Assembly (NCBI GenBank): GCA_021822565.1
Contig: JAKAQM010000014.1
Coordinates: 1-36,374, forward strand
Length of the DNA: 36,374 nucleotides
Direction of reading: 5' to 3'
Source of the DNA: Actinomycetes bacterium
GTDB taxonomy: Bacteria; Actinomycetota; Acidimicrobiia; Acidimicrobiales; RAAP-2
Every line of letters begins with the position of its first letter. The first letter of the stretch is position 1. Both the position numbers and the translations under genes were made by a program. Positions 26,839-33,928 of this stretch are shown piece after piece. Under the pieces are notes generated by a model. The model saw nothing but the letters and a program-made list of their open reading frames with translations, was not told the origin of the DNA and searched no databases.

Positions 26839-27680
26839 GCGACGACACCGCCGCCGGCGACCCGGGTGCGCCGGAGCCGGGTGCGCCGGAGCCGGGTGCG
26901 CCGGAGCCGGGTGCGCCGGAGCCAGGAGTGCCGGGCGCGGACGGGGTGCCCGGCCACGTCGCGGTGATCATGGACGGCAACGGGCGATGGGCGGAGTCGA
27001 AGGGTCTCCCGCGCACCGAGGGACATCGGCAGGGCGAGGCCACCCTCGCAGAGGTCGTGCGCGCGGCCGACGACCTCGGCATCCGGTGGCTCACCGCGTA
27101 CGGCTTCTCCACCGAGAACTGGTCGCGCCCCAAGCTGGAGGTGGACTTCATCTTGAGCCTCCACAAGAACATCTTCGACAGGCGCCTCGAGATGCACCGC
27201 AACAACGTCCGCATCCGGTGCATCGGGCGTCCGGTGGCCGGTACGTCGAGGCTGCCTCGGCGCATCCTCCGGGAGATGCAGGAGTCGGTCGAGCTGACCA
27301 AGGGGAACACCGGGCTGAACTTCACCCTTGCCTTCGACTACGGGTCGCGTGAGGAGCTCGTCTACGCCGCCCGGAACCTGCTCGAGGCGCACCTGCGCGA
27401 AGGGACCGTGATCGACGAGCGCTCCTTCGAGCAGTGCCTCTACGAGCCCGCGATGCCGCCAGTCGACCTCCTCGTGCGGACCTCCGGGGAGCAGCGCCTC
27501 TCGAACTTCCTCCTGTGGCAGTCGGTCGGTGCGCCCTTCTACGTGACGCCGACTTACTGGCCCGATTTCGGCCGCGCAGAGCTCGGGGCGGCGGTGGAGT
27601 GGTGGCGAGGCGTGCCCCAGGGTGACCCTGCACGCGAGCCGGTGCCGAAGGGAATTGCACGACACGCGAAGGATGCGTAA
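26835..27680 (+). CDS. uppS: Isoprenyl transferase (cis-prenyl diphosphate synthase, UppS family)
   Basis: A 281-residue cis-prenyltransferase that extends allylic diphosphates with isopentenyl diphosphate, supplying lipid carriers for the cell envelope. Landmarks are HVAVIMDGNGRWAESKGLPR with the catalytic aspartate, GHRQGEATLAEVVRAADDLG, TAYGFSTENWSRP, DLLVRTSGEQRLSNFLLWQS and YVTPTYWPDF. The first 35 residues are a P-G-A-P-E repeat tail that precedes the fold. Start GTG 26835 overlaps the MutS-like stop; the tail would be lost only if a later start were used. Chain length cannot be told. The gene overlaps the GGDEF-EAL gene by eight bases. Confidence 0.93.
   Translation: MSDDTAAGDPGAPEPGAPEPGAPEPGAPEPGVPGADGVPGHVAVIMDGNGRWAESKGLPRTEGHRQGEATLAEVVRAADDLGIRWLTAYGFSTENWSRPKLEVDFILSLHKNIFDRRLEMHRNNVRIRCIGRPVAGTSRLPRRILREMQESVELTKGNTGLNFTLAFDYGSREELVYAARNLLEAHLREGTVIDERSFEQCLYEPAMPPVDLLVRTSGEQRLSNFLLWQSVGAPFYVTPTYWPDFGRAELGAAVEWWRGVPQGDPAREPVPKGIARHAKDA
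26862..26936 (+). repeat. 15-base tandem repeat in the uppS head
   Basis: CCGGGTGCGCCGGAG occurs four times in a row (26862-26921) with no change, followed by a decayed fifth unit. It codes for P-G-A-P-E. Complete identity of four copies suggests recent expansion. Confidence 0.95.
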
Positions 27681-29553
27681 TGTTCGTTTCATCGCCGGTG
27701 CGATGACGGGGGATGTGTCGGCGCAGGTTGGCGGCTGCACGAGGGTGGTCCGGGTAGTCCGGCAAGAGGGTGGTCCGGCATTGGGGACGAGTGGTGGGCT
27801 CACAGGATGTGGCGGTCCTGCGCCCGAGATCGGCCTCGCGCTGCAGGCGCGGGCAGGCGAGGTGTGCGACCGCCTCGTGTCGTGGTGGCGCGGTCGGAGC
27901 GAGGCGGCCGGGTACCAGCGCACACCGACACTGGAGACCGACATCCGGCACGCGGGCCGGGCCGGGACGCTCGCGGTCGCGGACTACCTGGTCACCGGCC
28001 AGGAGATCCCGAAGGACCGGTCAGAGGCCTGGGTCTGGGTGGGCGAGGTGCCGCTCGCTGGGCGGGTCTCGCTGTCGAGCCTCACCAAGCTCTACGTCCA
28101 CTGGCGCGCTGCGTGCGAGAAGGTGCTGCGCGAGGAGGCGAGACGCCGCAGAGCCGGCGCCGAGACGCTCGAACGGTGCCTGCAGGTCCTGCAGGTCGGC
28201 TTCGAGGTGAGCCTCGTGCGGATGACCCAGCGCTTCGAGATGACGCGCAGGGACCTCGAGGAGGAGGTGGCCGAGCAGCGCGCCAGGCTCGAGCACCAGG
28301 CGCTCCACGACCCGCTGACGGGCCTCGCCAACCGGGTCCTGCTGCTCGACCGCATCCAGCACGCCACCGACAGCGCCGCACGGCGCCGCACGGGGGCCGT
28401 GGTGCTCTTCATGGACCTCGACTTCTTCAAGGCGGTCAACGACGCGTCCGGACATTCGGCGGGGGACCGGTTGCTGCTCGACGTCGGTCGGCGGCTACAG
28501 CGCGCGGTCCGGCCCGAGGACACGATCGCTCGGCTGGGTGGCGACGAGTTCGTCGTGCTCTGCGAGGACGTCGCCGACCCGGCGGGAGAGGGGCTCGCGG
28601 TCGCACGGCGCGTGCTCGAGCTGTTCGAAGAGCCCTTCACAGTCTCGGGTCGGGCGGTCCGGGTCAAAGCGAGCATCGGCGTCGCGCCTGCCGGCAGGAA
28701 CGACACTGCAGACACGCTGCTCGCGCGCGCGGACCACGCGATGTACCGCGCGAAGGAGCTCGGGCGTGGCCGCGTCGAGCTCTACGACCGTGCGATCGAC
28801 GACCTCGAGACGCGTCGCGCGGAGATGACGGCGGCGCTCCGCCGGGCGCTGGACGATCATCGCCTACGGCTCGCGTACCAGCCGCTGTGCGACGTGGTGA
28901 GTCGCCGGCTGCTCGCCCGAGAGGCGCTCCTGCGCTGGCACGACCCCGTGCTCGGGCACGTCGCTCCTTCCGAGATGATCCCCGTCGCGGAGTCGGCGCG
29001 GCTCATCACAGGCATCGGGCGGTGGGTGCTCGACATGGCGTGCAAGGACTGCGCGGCATGGCGCAGGGACGGTGAACCCGACGTGGGTGTCACGGTGAAC
29101 GTCTCAGGACTGCAGCTGGCGAGCGCGGCGTTTCCCTGGGAGGTCGAGAGGGCGCTGAAGGAGCACGGCCTGGCGCCGGACGCGCTCACCGTCGAGCTCA
29201 CCGAGACGTTGCTCATGACAGATCGCGCCGACGCGTTGGAGCGCCTCCGTGCACTTGGGGTGCGCATCGCCGTCGACGACTTCGGCACCGGGTACTCGTC
29301 GCTGTCCTGGCTCGCAAGGCTGCCCGTGGACGTGGTGAAGGTGGACCGGAGCTTCGTCGCCCAGCTCGGCACCGCCGATCGCTACGCGGCCGTCGTCGAC
29401 GCCATGATCCACCTCGCGCACGCGCTCGGCCTCGACGTGGTGGCGGAGGGGGTGGAGACCGACGCGCAGCTGGCACACCTGGCACGGCTCGGCTGCGACG
29501 CGGCGCAGGGGTTCTTGCTGGGCCACTCGGCACCACTGGCGAGCGGGGCATAG
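27673..29553 (+). CDS. GGDEF-EAL cyclic-di-GMP protein
   Basis: A 626-residue soluble protein with no membrane helix. Residues about 50-150 are an unrecognised helical sensor region (LALQARAGEVCDRLVSWWRG and RVSLSSLTKLYVHWRAAC). A coiled-coil linker leads to the diguanylate cyclase, with GGDEF at 289-293 and an inhibitory-site R-P-E-D at 280-283, five residues before it. The phosphodiesterase has EAL at 417-419, NVSGLQL, ELTETLL, VDDFGTGYSSL, VVKVDRSF and VAEGVET, so all known metal and catalytic residues are present. Both activities may be real. ATG 27673 overlaps uppS by eight bases; ATG 27703 is an alternative. It ends the plus-strand run before the dif region. Confidence 0.92.
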   Translation: MRNVRFIAGAMTGDVSAQVGGCTRVVRVVRQEGGPALGTSGGLTGCGGPAPEIGLALQARAGEVCDRLVSWWRGRSEAAGYQRTPTLETDIRHAGRAGTLAVADYLVTGQEIPKDRSEAWVWVGEVPLAGRVSLSSLTKLYVHWRAACEKVLREEARRRRAGAETLERCLQVLQVGFEVSLVRMTQRFEMTRRDLEEEVAEQRARLEHQALHDPLTGLANRVLLLDRIQHATDSAARRRTGAVVLFMDLDFFKAVNDASGHSAGDRLLLDVGRRLQRAVRPEDTIARLGGDEFVVLCEDVADPAGEGLAVARRVLELFEEPFTVSGRAVRVKASIGVAPAGRNDTADTLLARADHAMYRAKELGRGRVELYDRAIDDLETRRAEMTAALRRALDDHRLRLAYQPLCDVVSRRLLAREALLRWHDPVLGHVAPSEMIPVAESARLITGIGRWVLDMACKDCAAWRRDGEPDVGVTVNVSGLQLASAAFPWEVERALKEHGLAPDALTVELTETLLMTDRADALERLRALGVRIAVDDFGTGYSSLSWLARLPVDVVKVDRSFVAQLGTADRYAAVVDAMIHLAHALGLDVVAEGVETDAQLAHLARLGCDAAQGFLLGHSAPLASGA

Positions 29554-29590
29554 CGCCTTCGTCGAGAAGACGAACGAAGCGCCTCCGAGC

Positions 29591-29613
29591 GGACTTACCA
29601 GCTCAGTAAGTCC
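29591..29613 (+). terminator. Stem-loop downstream of the GGDEF-EAL gene
   Basis: GGACTTAC and GTAAGTCC form a perfect eight-pair stem around CAGCTCA. A second, less perfect hairpin (AGCGCCTTCGTC with GACGAACGAAGCGCCT, about 29554-29586) precedes it, right behind the stop codon. Together they look like a factor-independent terminator without a clear U tract. Confidence 0.5.
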
Positions 29614-29684
29614 GGTCCGAGCGCGAGCAGCGCGGACCCGAGGCACGAGGGCGGCGATCCGGCTCGGCCTTGGTAGCCCGCGAT

Positions 29685-29724
29685 CGGCCTTCGTGGTCAG
29701 CGAACGGCCTTCGTGGTCAGCGAA
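29685..29724 (+). repeat. 20-base direct repeat beside the dif-like site
   Basis: CGGCCTTCGTGGTCAGCGAA occurs twice in tandem without change, with a looser third version at 29665-29684. It ends 34 bases before the dif-like core. The spacing of 20 does not fit a coding frame. Confidence 0.9.
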
Positions 29725-29758
29725 CGTCAGCGGTGTACCTGCGGCGTCCCGGTACCGG

Positions 29759-29786
29759 ATCTGACATAATGGACATTATCGGCGGT
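29759..29786 (-). other. dif: dif-like chromosome dimer resolution site
   Basis: Read on the minus strand, the 28-base site has an XerC-side arm ending CCGATAA, a six-base centre and an XerD-side arm beginning TTATGTCA. As I remember it, the actinobacterial dif consensus has the same CCGATAAT...CATTATGTCA core; differences are confined to the outer ends and one central base. In a very GC-rich genome the AT-rich ATAATG/CATTAT symmetry stands out. Gene orientation supports a terminus: mainly plus strand to the left, wholly minus strand from 32019 on. XerC and XerD would recombine here to resolve chromosome dimers under FtsK control. Confidence 0.82.
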
Positions 29787-29802
29787 TAGGGGAGATTGCT
29801 GG

Positions 29803-30117
29803 ATGCCGACCACAGCGCCGACCACAGCCCCGACCACAGCCCCGACGCCGACCGCAGCCCCGACCGCAGCGCCGACCGCAGCGCCGACGCCGACCGCAGC
29901 CCCGACCACAGCGCCGACCACAGCGCCGACCGCAGCCCCGACGCCGACCGCAGCCCCGACCGCAGCCCCGACCCCGACCGGTAGCCGCGGAGGGTGTGCC
30001 GGCGTGGGCCGCCGCGCCTCGCGTATGGGCACCTGGCTCGGCCGACTTGTGCGCGTCGGCCTGCAACAGGGAAAGATGTTGAGGTGGCCTCAACAGGTGA
30101 AGACGTCGTCGATGTGA
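29803..30117 (+). CDS. Pro/Thr/Ala-repeat ORF next to dif (doubtful)
   Basis: A 104-residue ORF. GGGGAG stands eight bases before its ATG, and its TGA overlaps a possible ppa start GTG at 30114 in a GTGA, a coupling style used by other genes here. About 58 residues are P-T-T-A / P-T-A-A / P-T-P-T repeats, followed by 45 basic residues without a recognisable domain or membrane span. Because the repeat array alone could give an open frame on either strand, I consider it unproven. Its reading overlaps the longer ppa form started at 30084, so both cannot be coupled in the same way. Confidence 0.25.
   Translation: MPTTAPTTAPTTAPTPTAAPTAAPTAAPTPTAAPTTAPTTAPTAAPTPTAAPTAAPTPTGSRGGCAGVGRRASRMGTWLGRLVRVGLQQGKMLRWPQQVKTSSM
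29806..29980 (+). repeat. 12/6-base tandem array 20 bases from dif
   Basis: About 175 bases made of CCGACCACAGCG- or CCGACCGCAGCC-type units of 12 bases, broken at intervals by a six-base half unit (CCGACG or CCGACC). This gives a higher-order pattern of three or four units plus a half unit. With the 20-base repeat, hairpins and dif-like site it fills the 530-base gap 29554-30083. Confidence 0.95.
30077..30095. promoter_or_regulatory. Perfect 8-3-8 palindrome at the ppa start
   Basis: TGTTGAGG and CCTCAACA surround TGG. The GTG at 30084 lies inside. It may be an operator, or an RNA hairpin over the start codon; with GTG 30114 as start it would sit in the leader. Confidence 0.55.
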
Positions 30118-30593
30118 TCGTGGAGATCCCCGCGGGCAGCCGCAACAAGTACGAGTACGACCACGAACGGCACCTGATCCGCCTCGACCGCAGGCTCGCC
30201 ACGGCGACGAGCTACCCCACGGACTACGGGTTCGTGCCCGACACGCTGGCGCTCGACGGGGACCCGCTGGACGCGCTGGTGATCCTCGACGACCCCACCT
30301 TCCCGGGCTGCCTGGTGCGTGTGCGGGTGATCGGTGTGTTCCAGATGAGGGATGAGAAGGGCATGGACGCCAAGCTGCTCACGGTGCTCGAGCACGACCC
30401 CATTCGCGCCGACACCACCGACGTCTCGGACTTGGCACCCCAGTTGCTCGACGAGATCGCGCACTTCTTCAGCGTCTACAAGGCGCTCGAGCCCGGCAAG
30501 GAGACCCAGACCATGGGGTTCTTCGGGCGCGAGGCGGCACTCGAGGAGCTGCGCACGTCTCGCGAGCGGTTTCGCCAGCAGGCGACGCACTGA
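30084..30593 (+). CDS. ppa: Inorganic pyrophosphatase
   Basis: A family I pyrophosphatase of about 169 residues that hydrolyses PPi and drives biosynthetic reactions. It has VEIPAGSRNKYEYDHERHLI, LATATSYPTDYGFVPDTLAL and DGDPLDALVILDDPTFPGCL, which contains the D-G-D-P-L-D metal site, and later DEKGMDAKLLTV and HFFSVYKALEPGK. These give the acidic and lysine residues for Mg2+ and PPi. The start is uncertain: GTG 30084 has GGGAAAG upstream and gives the fuller first strand; GTG 30114 would leave three residues before the conserved EIP. Either way the catalytic part is complete. Confidence 0.95.
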   Translation: MASTGEDVVDVIVEIPAGSRNKYEYDHERHLIRLDRRLATATSYPTDYGFVPDTLALDGDPLDALVILDDPTFPGCLVRVRVIGVFQMRDEKGMDAKLLTVLEHDPIRADTTDVSDLAPQLLDEIAHFFSVYKALEPGKETQTMGFFGREAALEELRTSRERFRQQATH

Positions 30594-30652
30594 GGTGCCG
30601 CGCTCCTCCGCAGGCGTGCAGCCGTGCGTCACGCGCCGCGTCTCCGAAGCGG

Positions 30653-30658
30653 TAGCGT
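30653..30658 (+). promoter_or_regulatory. -10 box TAGCGT for the arginine-rich protein gene
   Basis: TAGCGT lies nine bases before the ATG at 30668, and no Shine-Dalgarno is seen. A short leader or leaderless message is possible. Confidence 0.35.
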
Positions 30659-30667
30659 GACCGCCGC

Positions 30668-32059
30668 ATGCCGCGCCGTATCGAGATCGAACTGACGAGC
30701 CGGACCGGCGACGGGGCGTTCACCTGGCGTGCGGCCGGGGCCAAGCAACCCAAGGGCACGGTCGCCACGGAGCTCGTCCCACAAGGTGCCGGAGTCGGCG
30801 ACGTCGTGCGCGCCGAAGTGGAGACCGGGCTCGAAGGCGTCGAGATCGTGGCCATCCTTCCCCGCCAGGACAAGGCGGAAGAAAAACCCGCCAACCGCAT
30901 CGAGCTTCTCGGTGCGCCGCGGCGGGGTCCCGACGTGGTCGTCAGCTACGCGGGGGGCCGCCCCCGGCGGGACGACGGTCGGGGCCGCCCCCGGCGGGAC
31001 GACGCTGGGGGACGTCCCAGCTGGGACGAGGCGGCGCGGATCCCCGGACGCGGGCCCCGTGGCGGGCGTGCGCCGGCAGGTGGGTCACGTGCGCCGCAAG
31101 GCGGCTCACGTGCGCCGGCAGGTGGGTCACGGGCTCCCGGGGAGGGCCGCCCCCGGCGCGAGCGCACGGAGACGCGCGAGGACGGGAGCACTCGCGCAGC
31201 CCCCAGACCGGAGCAGCGCCGCATGCGGTCAGGTGGGCCGGAGCGTGCGGAGGGTCGCCGCGAGCGGCGTCCCACCATCTCGACCGCCCACCGCAACGCG
31301 ATGCTCGCGGTCCTCGGGCCCCAGGAGCTTCCGATCGCCGAGCAGCTGCTCCGTGGAGGGATCCCCGCGGTGCGTCAGGCCCTCGCGGAGCAGCACGCTG
31401 CGCGACCAGGCGACGCTTCGGCGGCGGCCAACCGCGATGCCGTGCTGGCGATCGCCGAGCAGCTCCTGCCGCGCGTCAACCTCGCCAGTTGGAAGGACCG
31501 CGCGGCGTCGGCGCAGGCAGCGGGCAAGGAGCTGCGCCTTCGTGAGCTGCGAGCGGTGGTCACGGCTGCGCGGACCGTGTCGCTCGACGACGAGGCCCGG
31601 ACCATGGCTCGTGCCCTCCAGGACTCCTTGGAGCAGCGCGTGCGCGCCTTGCGTGAGGAGTGGATCGGGCGGGTCACCAAGTTGCTCGACGACGGTCGCG
31701 TGGTCGACGCGGTGCACGCTTCGGCCCGACCGCCCGAGCCCTCGACGCGGCTTCCTGCGGACCTTGCGGTACGCCTGGCCGAGGTGGCGGGCGAGGCCAT
31801 GACCGCGGAGACTCCCCTGGCCCAATGGACCGCCCTGCTCGAGGCGGTCGTCGAGTCGCCGGTTCGCCGCAACGTCAAGCCTCGCGGTATCCCCCACGAT
31901 GAGCAGGCCAAGGACGCCGCACGCCACGCCGCCGGCCTCGTGCCCGAGCTGGCCAAGCTCCTCGGCCTCCGCATCCCCCCTCCCCCGCCACGCCGTCCCG
32001 GGCTCCGAGGTCCGAGCCTCATGGCAGCCGGCGGCGCAGGACCAGCAAGCGCGCGCTGA
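30668..32059 (+). CDS. Conserved acidimicrobial-type protein of unknown function
   Basis: A 463-residue protein in three parts. The N-terminal 65 residues (RIEIELTSRTGDGAFTWRAA, VATELVPQGAGVGDVVRAEV) look like a small beta-barrel of nucleic-acid-binding (TRAM/OB-like) character. Residues 66-205 are disordered, Arg/Gly/Pro-rich and carry two tandem repeats. Residues 206-440 are helical, with STAHRNAMLAVLGPQELPIA, EQLLRGGIPAVRQALAEQ, RVVDAVHASARPP and a final proline run. I recall homologues in Acidimicrobiia but no known function. The plan of a barrel, an RGG-like tail and a helical domain suggests RNA binding. Its end overlaps the convergent GNAT gene by 41 bases. Confidence 0.75.
   Translation: MPRRIEIELTSRTGDGAFTWRAAGAKQPKGTVATELVPQGAGVGDVVRAEVETGLEGVEIVAILPRQDKAEEKPANRIELLGAPRRGPDVVVSYAGGRPRRDDGRGRPRRDDAGGRPSWDEAARIPGRGPRGGRAPAGGSRAPQGGSRAPAGGSRAPGEGRPRRERTETREDGSTRAAPRPEQRRMRSGGPERAEGRRERRPTISTAHRNAMLAVLGPQELPIAEQLLRGGIPAVRQALAEQHAARPGDASAAANRDAVLAIAEQLLPRVNLASWKDRAASAQAAGKELRLRELRAVVTAARTVSLDDEARTMARALQDSLEQRVRALREEWIGRVTKLLDDGRVVDAVHASARPPEPSTRLPADLAVRLAEVAGEAMTAETPLAQWTALLEAVVESPVRRNVKPRGIPHDEQAKDAARHAAGLVPELAKLLGLRIPPPPPRRPGLRGPSLMAAGGAGPASAR
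30956..31129 (+). repeat. Two tandem repeats in the arginine-rich gene
   Basis: First a 27-base unit, three copies (30956-31036), coding for G-R-P-R-R-D-D-G-R and variants. Then, 30 bases later, a 21-base unit, three copies and part of a fourth (31067-31129), coding for R-A-P-A-G-G-S. Both keep the frame. Confidence 0.85.
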
Positions 32060-32495
32060 GACCCTGCGACTCCAAGAGCTGCTTGGTCTCGCGGTCTCCA
32101 GGGAGCGCGGGGGCGTCCACCGCGGCACACGCCGCTGCGCTGAACCAGCCCATCAGGGCCTGGGCCAGCGCCGTGCCCACTCCCACCCCGCGCGCGGGCG
32201 CCTCCACGTAGCAGCAGTCCACCACGCCCACGCGTTCGCCAGCCCTTCGTGCCACGTGCCCCGCGCCCACGCCCACGACCGCCTGGTCGATCGTGCCCGC
32301 GAGGAGCACCCGCTCGGCGCCGGTCAAGTGGCGCCTGAGCCACTCCTCGGTGATCCGATCGGGTGCAGCCGGTAGCTCGCAGGCGGCCAGGAGCTCAGGT
32401 CCGCCGCGCAGCGTCGCTGCGTGCTCCCTCGCCTCCTCCAGCAGGCGAGCGCATGTCGTCAGCTGCTCGGGTCGTGCCGGACAGGCTCCCTCCAC
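32019..32495 (-). CDS. GNAT-family acetyltransferase
   Basis: A 158-residue protein with a GNAT fold. ITEEWLRRHLTGAERVLLAG forms the early helices and strand, VVGVGAGHVAR and VGVVDCCYVEAPARGVGVGT form the acetyl-CoA strand and the R-G-x-G-x-G/A-like pyrophosphate loop (APARGVGVGTAL), and TKQLLESQGLSARLLVLRRR the final helix and strand. The start is GTG 32495, with GGAGG upstream. The substrate is unknown. It overlaps the plus-strand gene tail to tail, and a 21-base tandem array sits just before its start. Confidence 0.78.
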   Translation of the reverse strand: MEGACPARPEQLTTCARLLEEAREHAATLRGGPELLAACELPAAPDRITEEWLRRHLTGAERVLLAGTIDQAVVGVGAGHVARRAGERVGVVDCCYVEAPARGVGVGTALAQALMGWFSAAACAAVDAPALPGDRETKQLLESQGLSARLLVLRRRLP

Positions 32496-32537
32496 GGCCT
32501 CCTCGATCTCTCTCCAGCCTCGTCGACGCTCGTCGGC

Positions 32538-32621
32538 GCTGGTCGATGCTCAGACGGCGCTGGTCGATGCTCAGACGGCGCTGGTCGATGCTCAGACGGC
32601 GCTGGTCGATGCTCAGACGGC
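32538..32621 (-). repeat. 21-base tandem repeat spanning a stop codon
   Basis: Four exact or near-exact units of GCTGGTCGATGCTCAGACGGC (plus-strand reading, shown in 21 bases by position) fill 32538-32621. The TCA at 32613-32615 in the last unit is, on the minus strand, the TGA stop of the gene ending at 32613. The array otherwise lies in the gap before the GNAT gene. Confidence 0.92.
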
Positions 32622-33401
32622 GCTGCCGGGGTCCGTGGGCCCTTCGCTCGAACCGCCGGGGTGTCCCCCCAAGAGCTGCTCGGCGCGCTGGAGAATCGTG
32701 AGCCGTGCACGGGTGCCCCTTTCGTAGCGCAGCACGGCGCGCAGCTCGTCGTGGTCGAGCCCGTCGAGACGACGTACCACCTGTGAGGCGGCCAGGATGT
32801 CGTAGTCGGGGATCGCCCGGTCGACTTCCGGGTCCCTAGGGGCCACCGCGGCGCGTCGCCCCGTCTCGGGGTGCGCAGCCTCGCGATGCGACGTCTCCCG
32901 GTGGGGCGCCTCGCGATGCGAGGTCTCCCGGTGGGGCGCCTCCCGATGCGAGGTCTCCCGGTGGGGCGCCTCCCGATGCGAGGTCTCCCGGTGGGGCGCC
33001 TCCCGATGCGAGGGTCCTGCATGGGGCTTCTCTGGACGGGATGCCTCTGCGGGCGCGTGCGTGGTGGCGGCCTTCCCCTCCGGCCCTCGTGGCTGCTCCG
33101 CCAGCCCTCTCGAGGCGGCGGCATCGCGGGCCTCGTTGGCGAGCGACTCGATCTGCGACTTCAGCTGGCGCCACCCGAGCTCGACGGCAAAGCGGCCGAC
33201 GACCTGTGCGTTGCGGAGGTCCTGGTCGACGCGCGTCCTGCCCTTGGCGACCGCCTCGGACGTGTCCTCCACGGCAGTGAGGAGCACGCCCGCGGGCAGG
33301 TACACGAAGAGGTCGAGCATCCGCTCGGCCATCGAGCGGCCAGCTTCTCCCTCGGGTCGTCCCGCTCCCTCGGGTCGTGCCGACGGCTCAGACGCAGTCA
33401 C
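32613..33401 (-). CDS. Hypothetical protein with H-R-E repeat linker
   Basis: A 262-residue protein in three parts. The N-terminal region (MAERMLDLFVYLPAGVLLTA and RTRVDQDLRNAQVVGRFAVE) is helical and hydrophobic enough for a lipid surface. A disordered linker has the ten-residue repeat H-R-E-A-P-H-R-E-T-S four times. The C-terminal domain (IPDYDILAASQVVRRLDGLD followed by HDELRAVLRYERGTRARLTI) is typical of small actinobacterial proteins, some annotated as lipid-droplet associated. The start is GTG 33401, overlapping the DUF4193 stop by 14 bases; ATG 33332 is an alternative. The stop lies inside a tandem repeat. Function unknown. Confidence 0.7.
   Translation of the reverse strand: MTASEPSARPEGAGRPEGEAGRSMAERMLDLFVYLPAGVLLTAVEDTSEAVAKGRTRVDQDLRNAQVVGRFAVELGWRQLKSQIESLANEARDAAASRGLAEQPRGPEGKAATTHAPAEASRPEKPHAGPSHREAPHRETSHREAPHRETSHREAPHRETSHREAPHRETSHREAAHPETGRRAAVAPRDPEVDRAIPDYDILAASQVVRRLDGLDHDELRAVLRYERGTRARLTILQRAEQLLGGHPGGSSEGPTDPGSAV
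32881..33013 (-). repeat. 30-base tandem repeat in the linker region
   Basis: Four units of 30 bases start at 32881, 32911, 32941 and 32971, with 13 bases of a fifth. Units 3 and 4 are identical; unit 1 differs at two positions, unit 2 at one. The coded repeat alternates basic His/Arg and Glu. Confidence 0.95.
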
Positions 33402-33870
33402 GGCACAACATCCGGGTCTCGTCGGCGAGCTGGCTCGGGTGCTTCACGAGGAAGCAGGAACGGCAGACGAACTCGTCGGGCTGCTTGGGTAGTACCCGCT
33501 CGCCCGTCTCCGTGCGGTCGTCGACCTCGGTCCCCTCCTCGTCGTCGTCCGGCTCGTCGTCGATGACGACCAGCCGCTCCTTCAAGATGACGTCGAGGCT
33601 CGCCTCCACGTCCTCCTCGTCGATCTCGTCCTCGTCCTCGTCCTCGATCTCCACCTCTTCGGTGGAACGCTCCGCCGCAGGGGCGGTCCGCCCCTCGTCG
33701 TCTTCTTCCTCCTCCTCGTCTTCTTCCTCCAGCTCGTCGTCGAGGACCTCGTCCAACTCGCCGTCGAGCTCCTCGTCCAGCTCGTCCGCGCCGGTCTCGT
33801 CGATCTCGAGGTCGTCGTCCAGCGCGTCGAGGTCGTCAGGGATGGTGACGTCGTCAAGGTCGTCTGCCAT
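33388..33870 (-). CDS. Acidic zinc-ribbon protein, DUF4193 family
   Basis: A 160-residue protein, about half Asp and Glu. The C-terminal quarter holds a zinc ribbon with two C-x-x-C pairs (EFVCRSCFLVKHPSQL and RMLCRDCV). The middle has DVEASLDVILKERLVVIDDE, the DUF4193 core. Members are widespread in actinobacteria and often found by cell-division or envelope genes; no activity is known. GAAAGG precedes the ATG, and a promoter-like pair (TTGATC, 16 bases, TATGCT) lies 30 bases upstream. The extra acidic stretch (about residues 10-70) makes it longer than the usual 100-residue members. Confidence 0.9.
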   Translation of the reverse strand: MADDLDDVTIPDDLDALDDDLEIDETGADELDEELDGELDEVLDDELEEEDEEEEEDDEGRTAPAAERSTEEVEIEDEDEDEIDEEDVEASLDVILKERLVVIDDEPDDDEEGTEVDDRTETGERVLPKQPDEFVCRSCFLVKHPSQLADETRMLCRDCV

Positions 33871-33900
33871 GGCCGCCTTTCGCCGCGAGTGTGACGCCGG

Positions 33901-33928
33901 AGCATAGACGTTGGCTCCGCGCGATCAA
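33901..33928 (-). promoter_or_regulatory. Candidate promoter for the DUF4193 gene
   Basis: On the minus strand TTGATC (33928-33923) and TATGCT (33906-33901) are 16 bases apart, and the ATG is 30 bases beyond. This is the only promoter in the window in which I see both boxes. Confidence 0.5.

Noticed and set aside
29685-29980. CRISPR array near the dif-like site
   Set aside because: The units are directly abutting without unique spacers and no cas genes are seen; it is simple tandem DNA.
32881-33013. CRISPR-like 30-base repeats
   Set aside because: There are no spacers; the units are contiguous and in frame within a protein gene.
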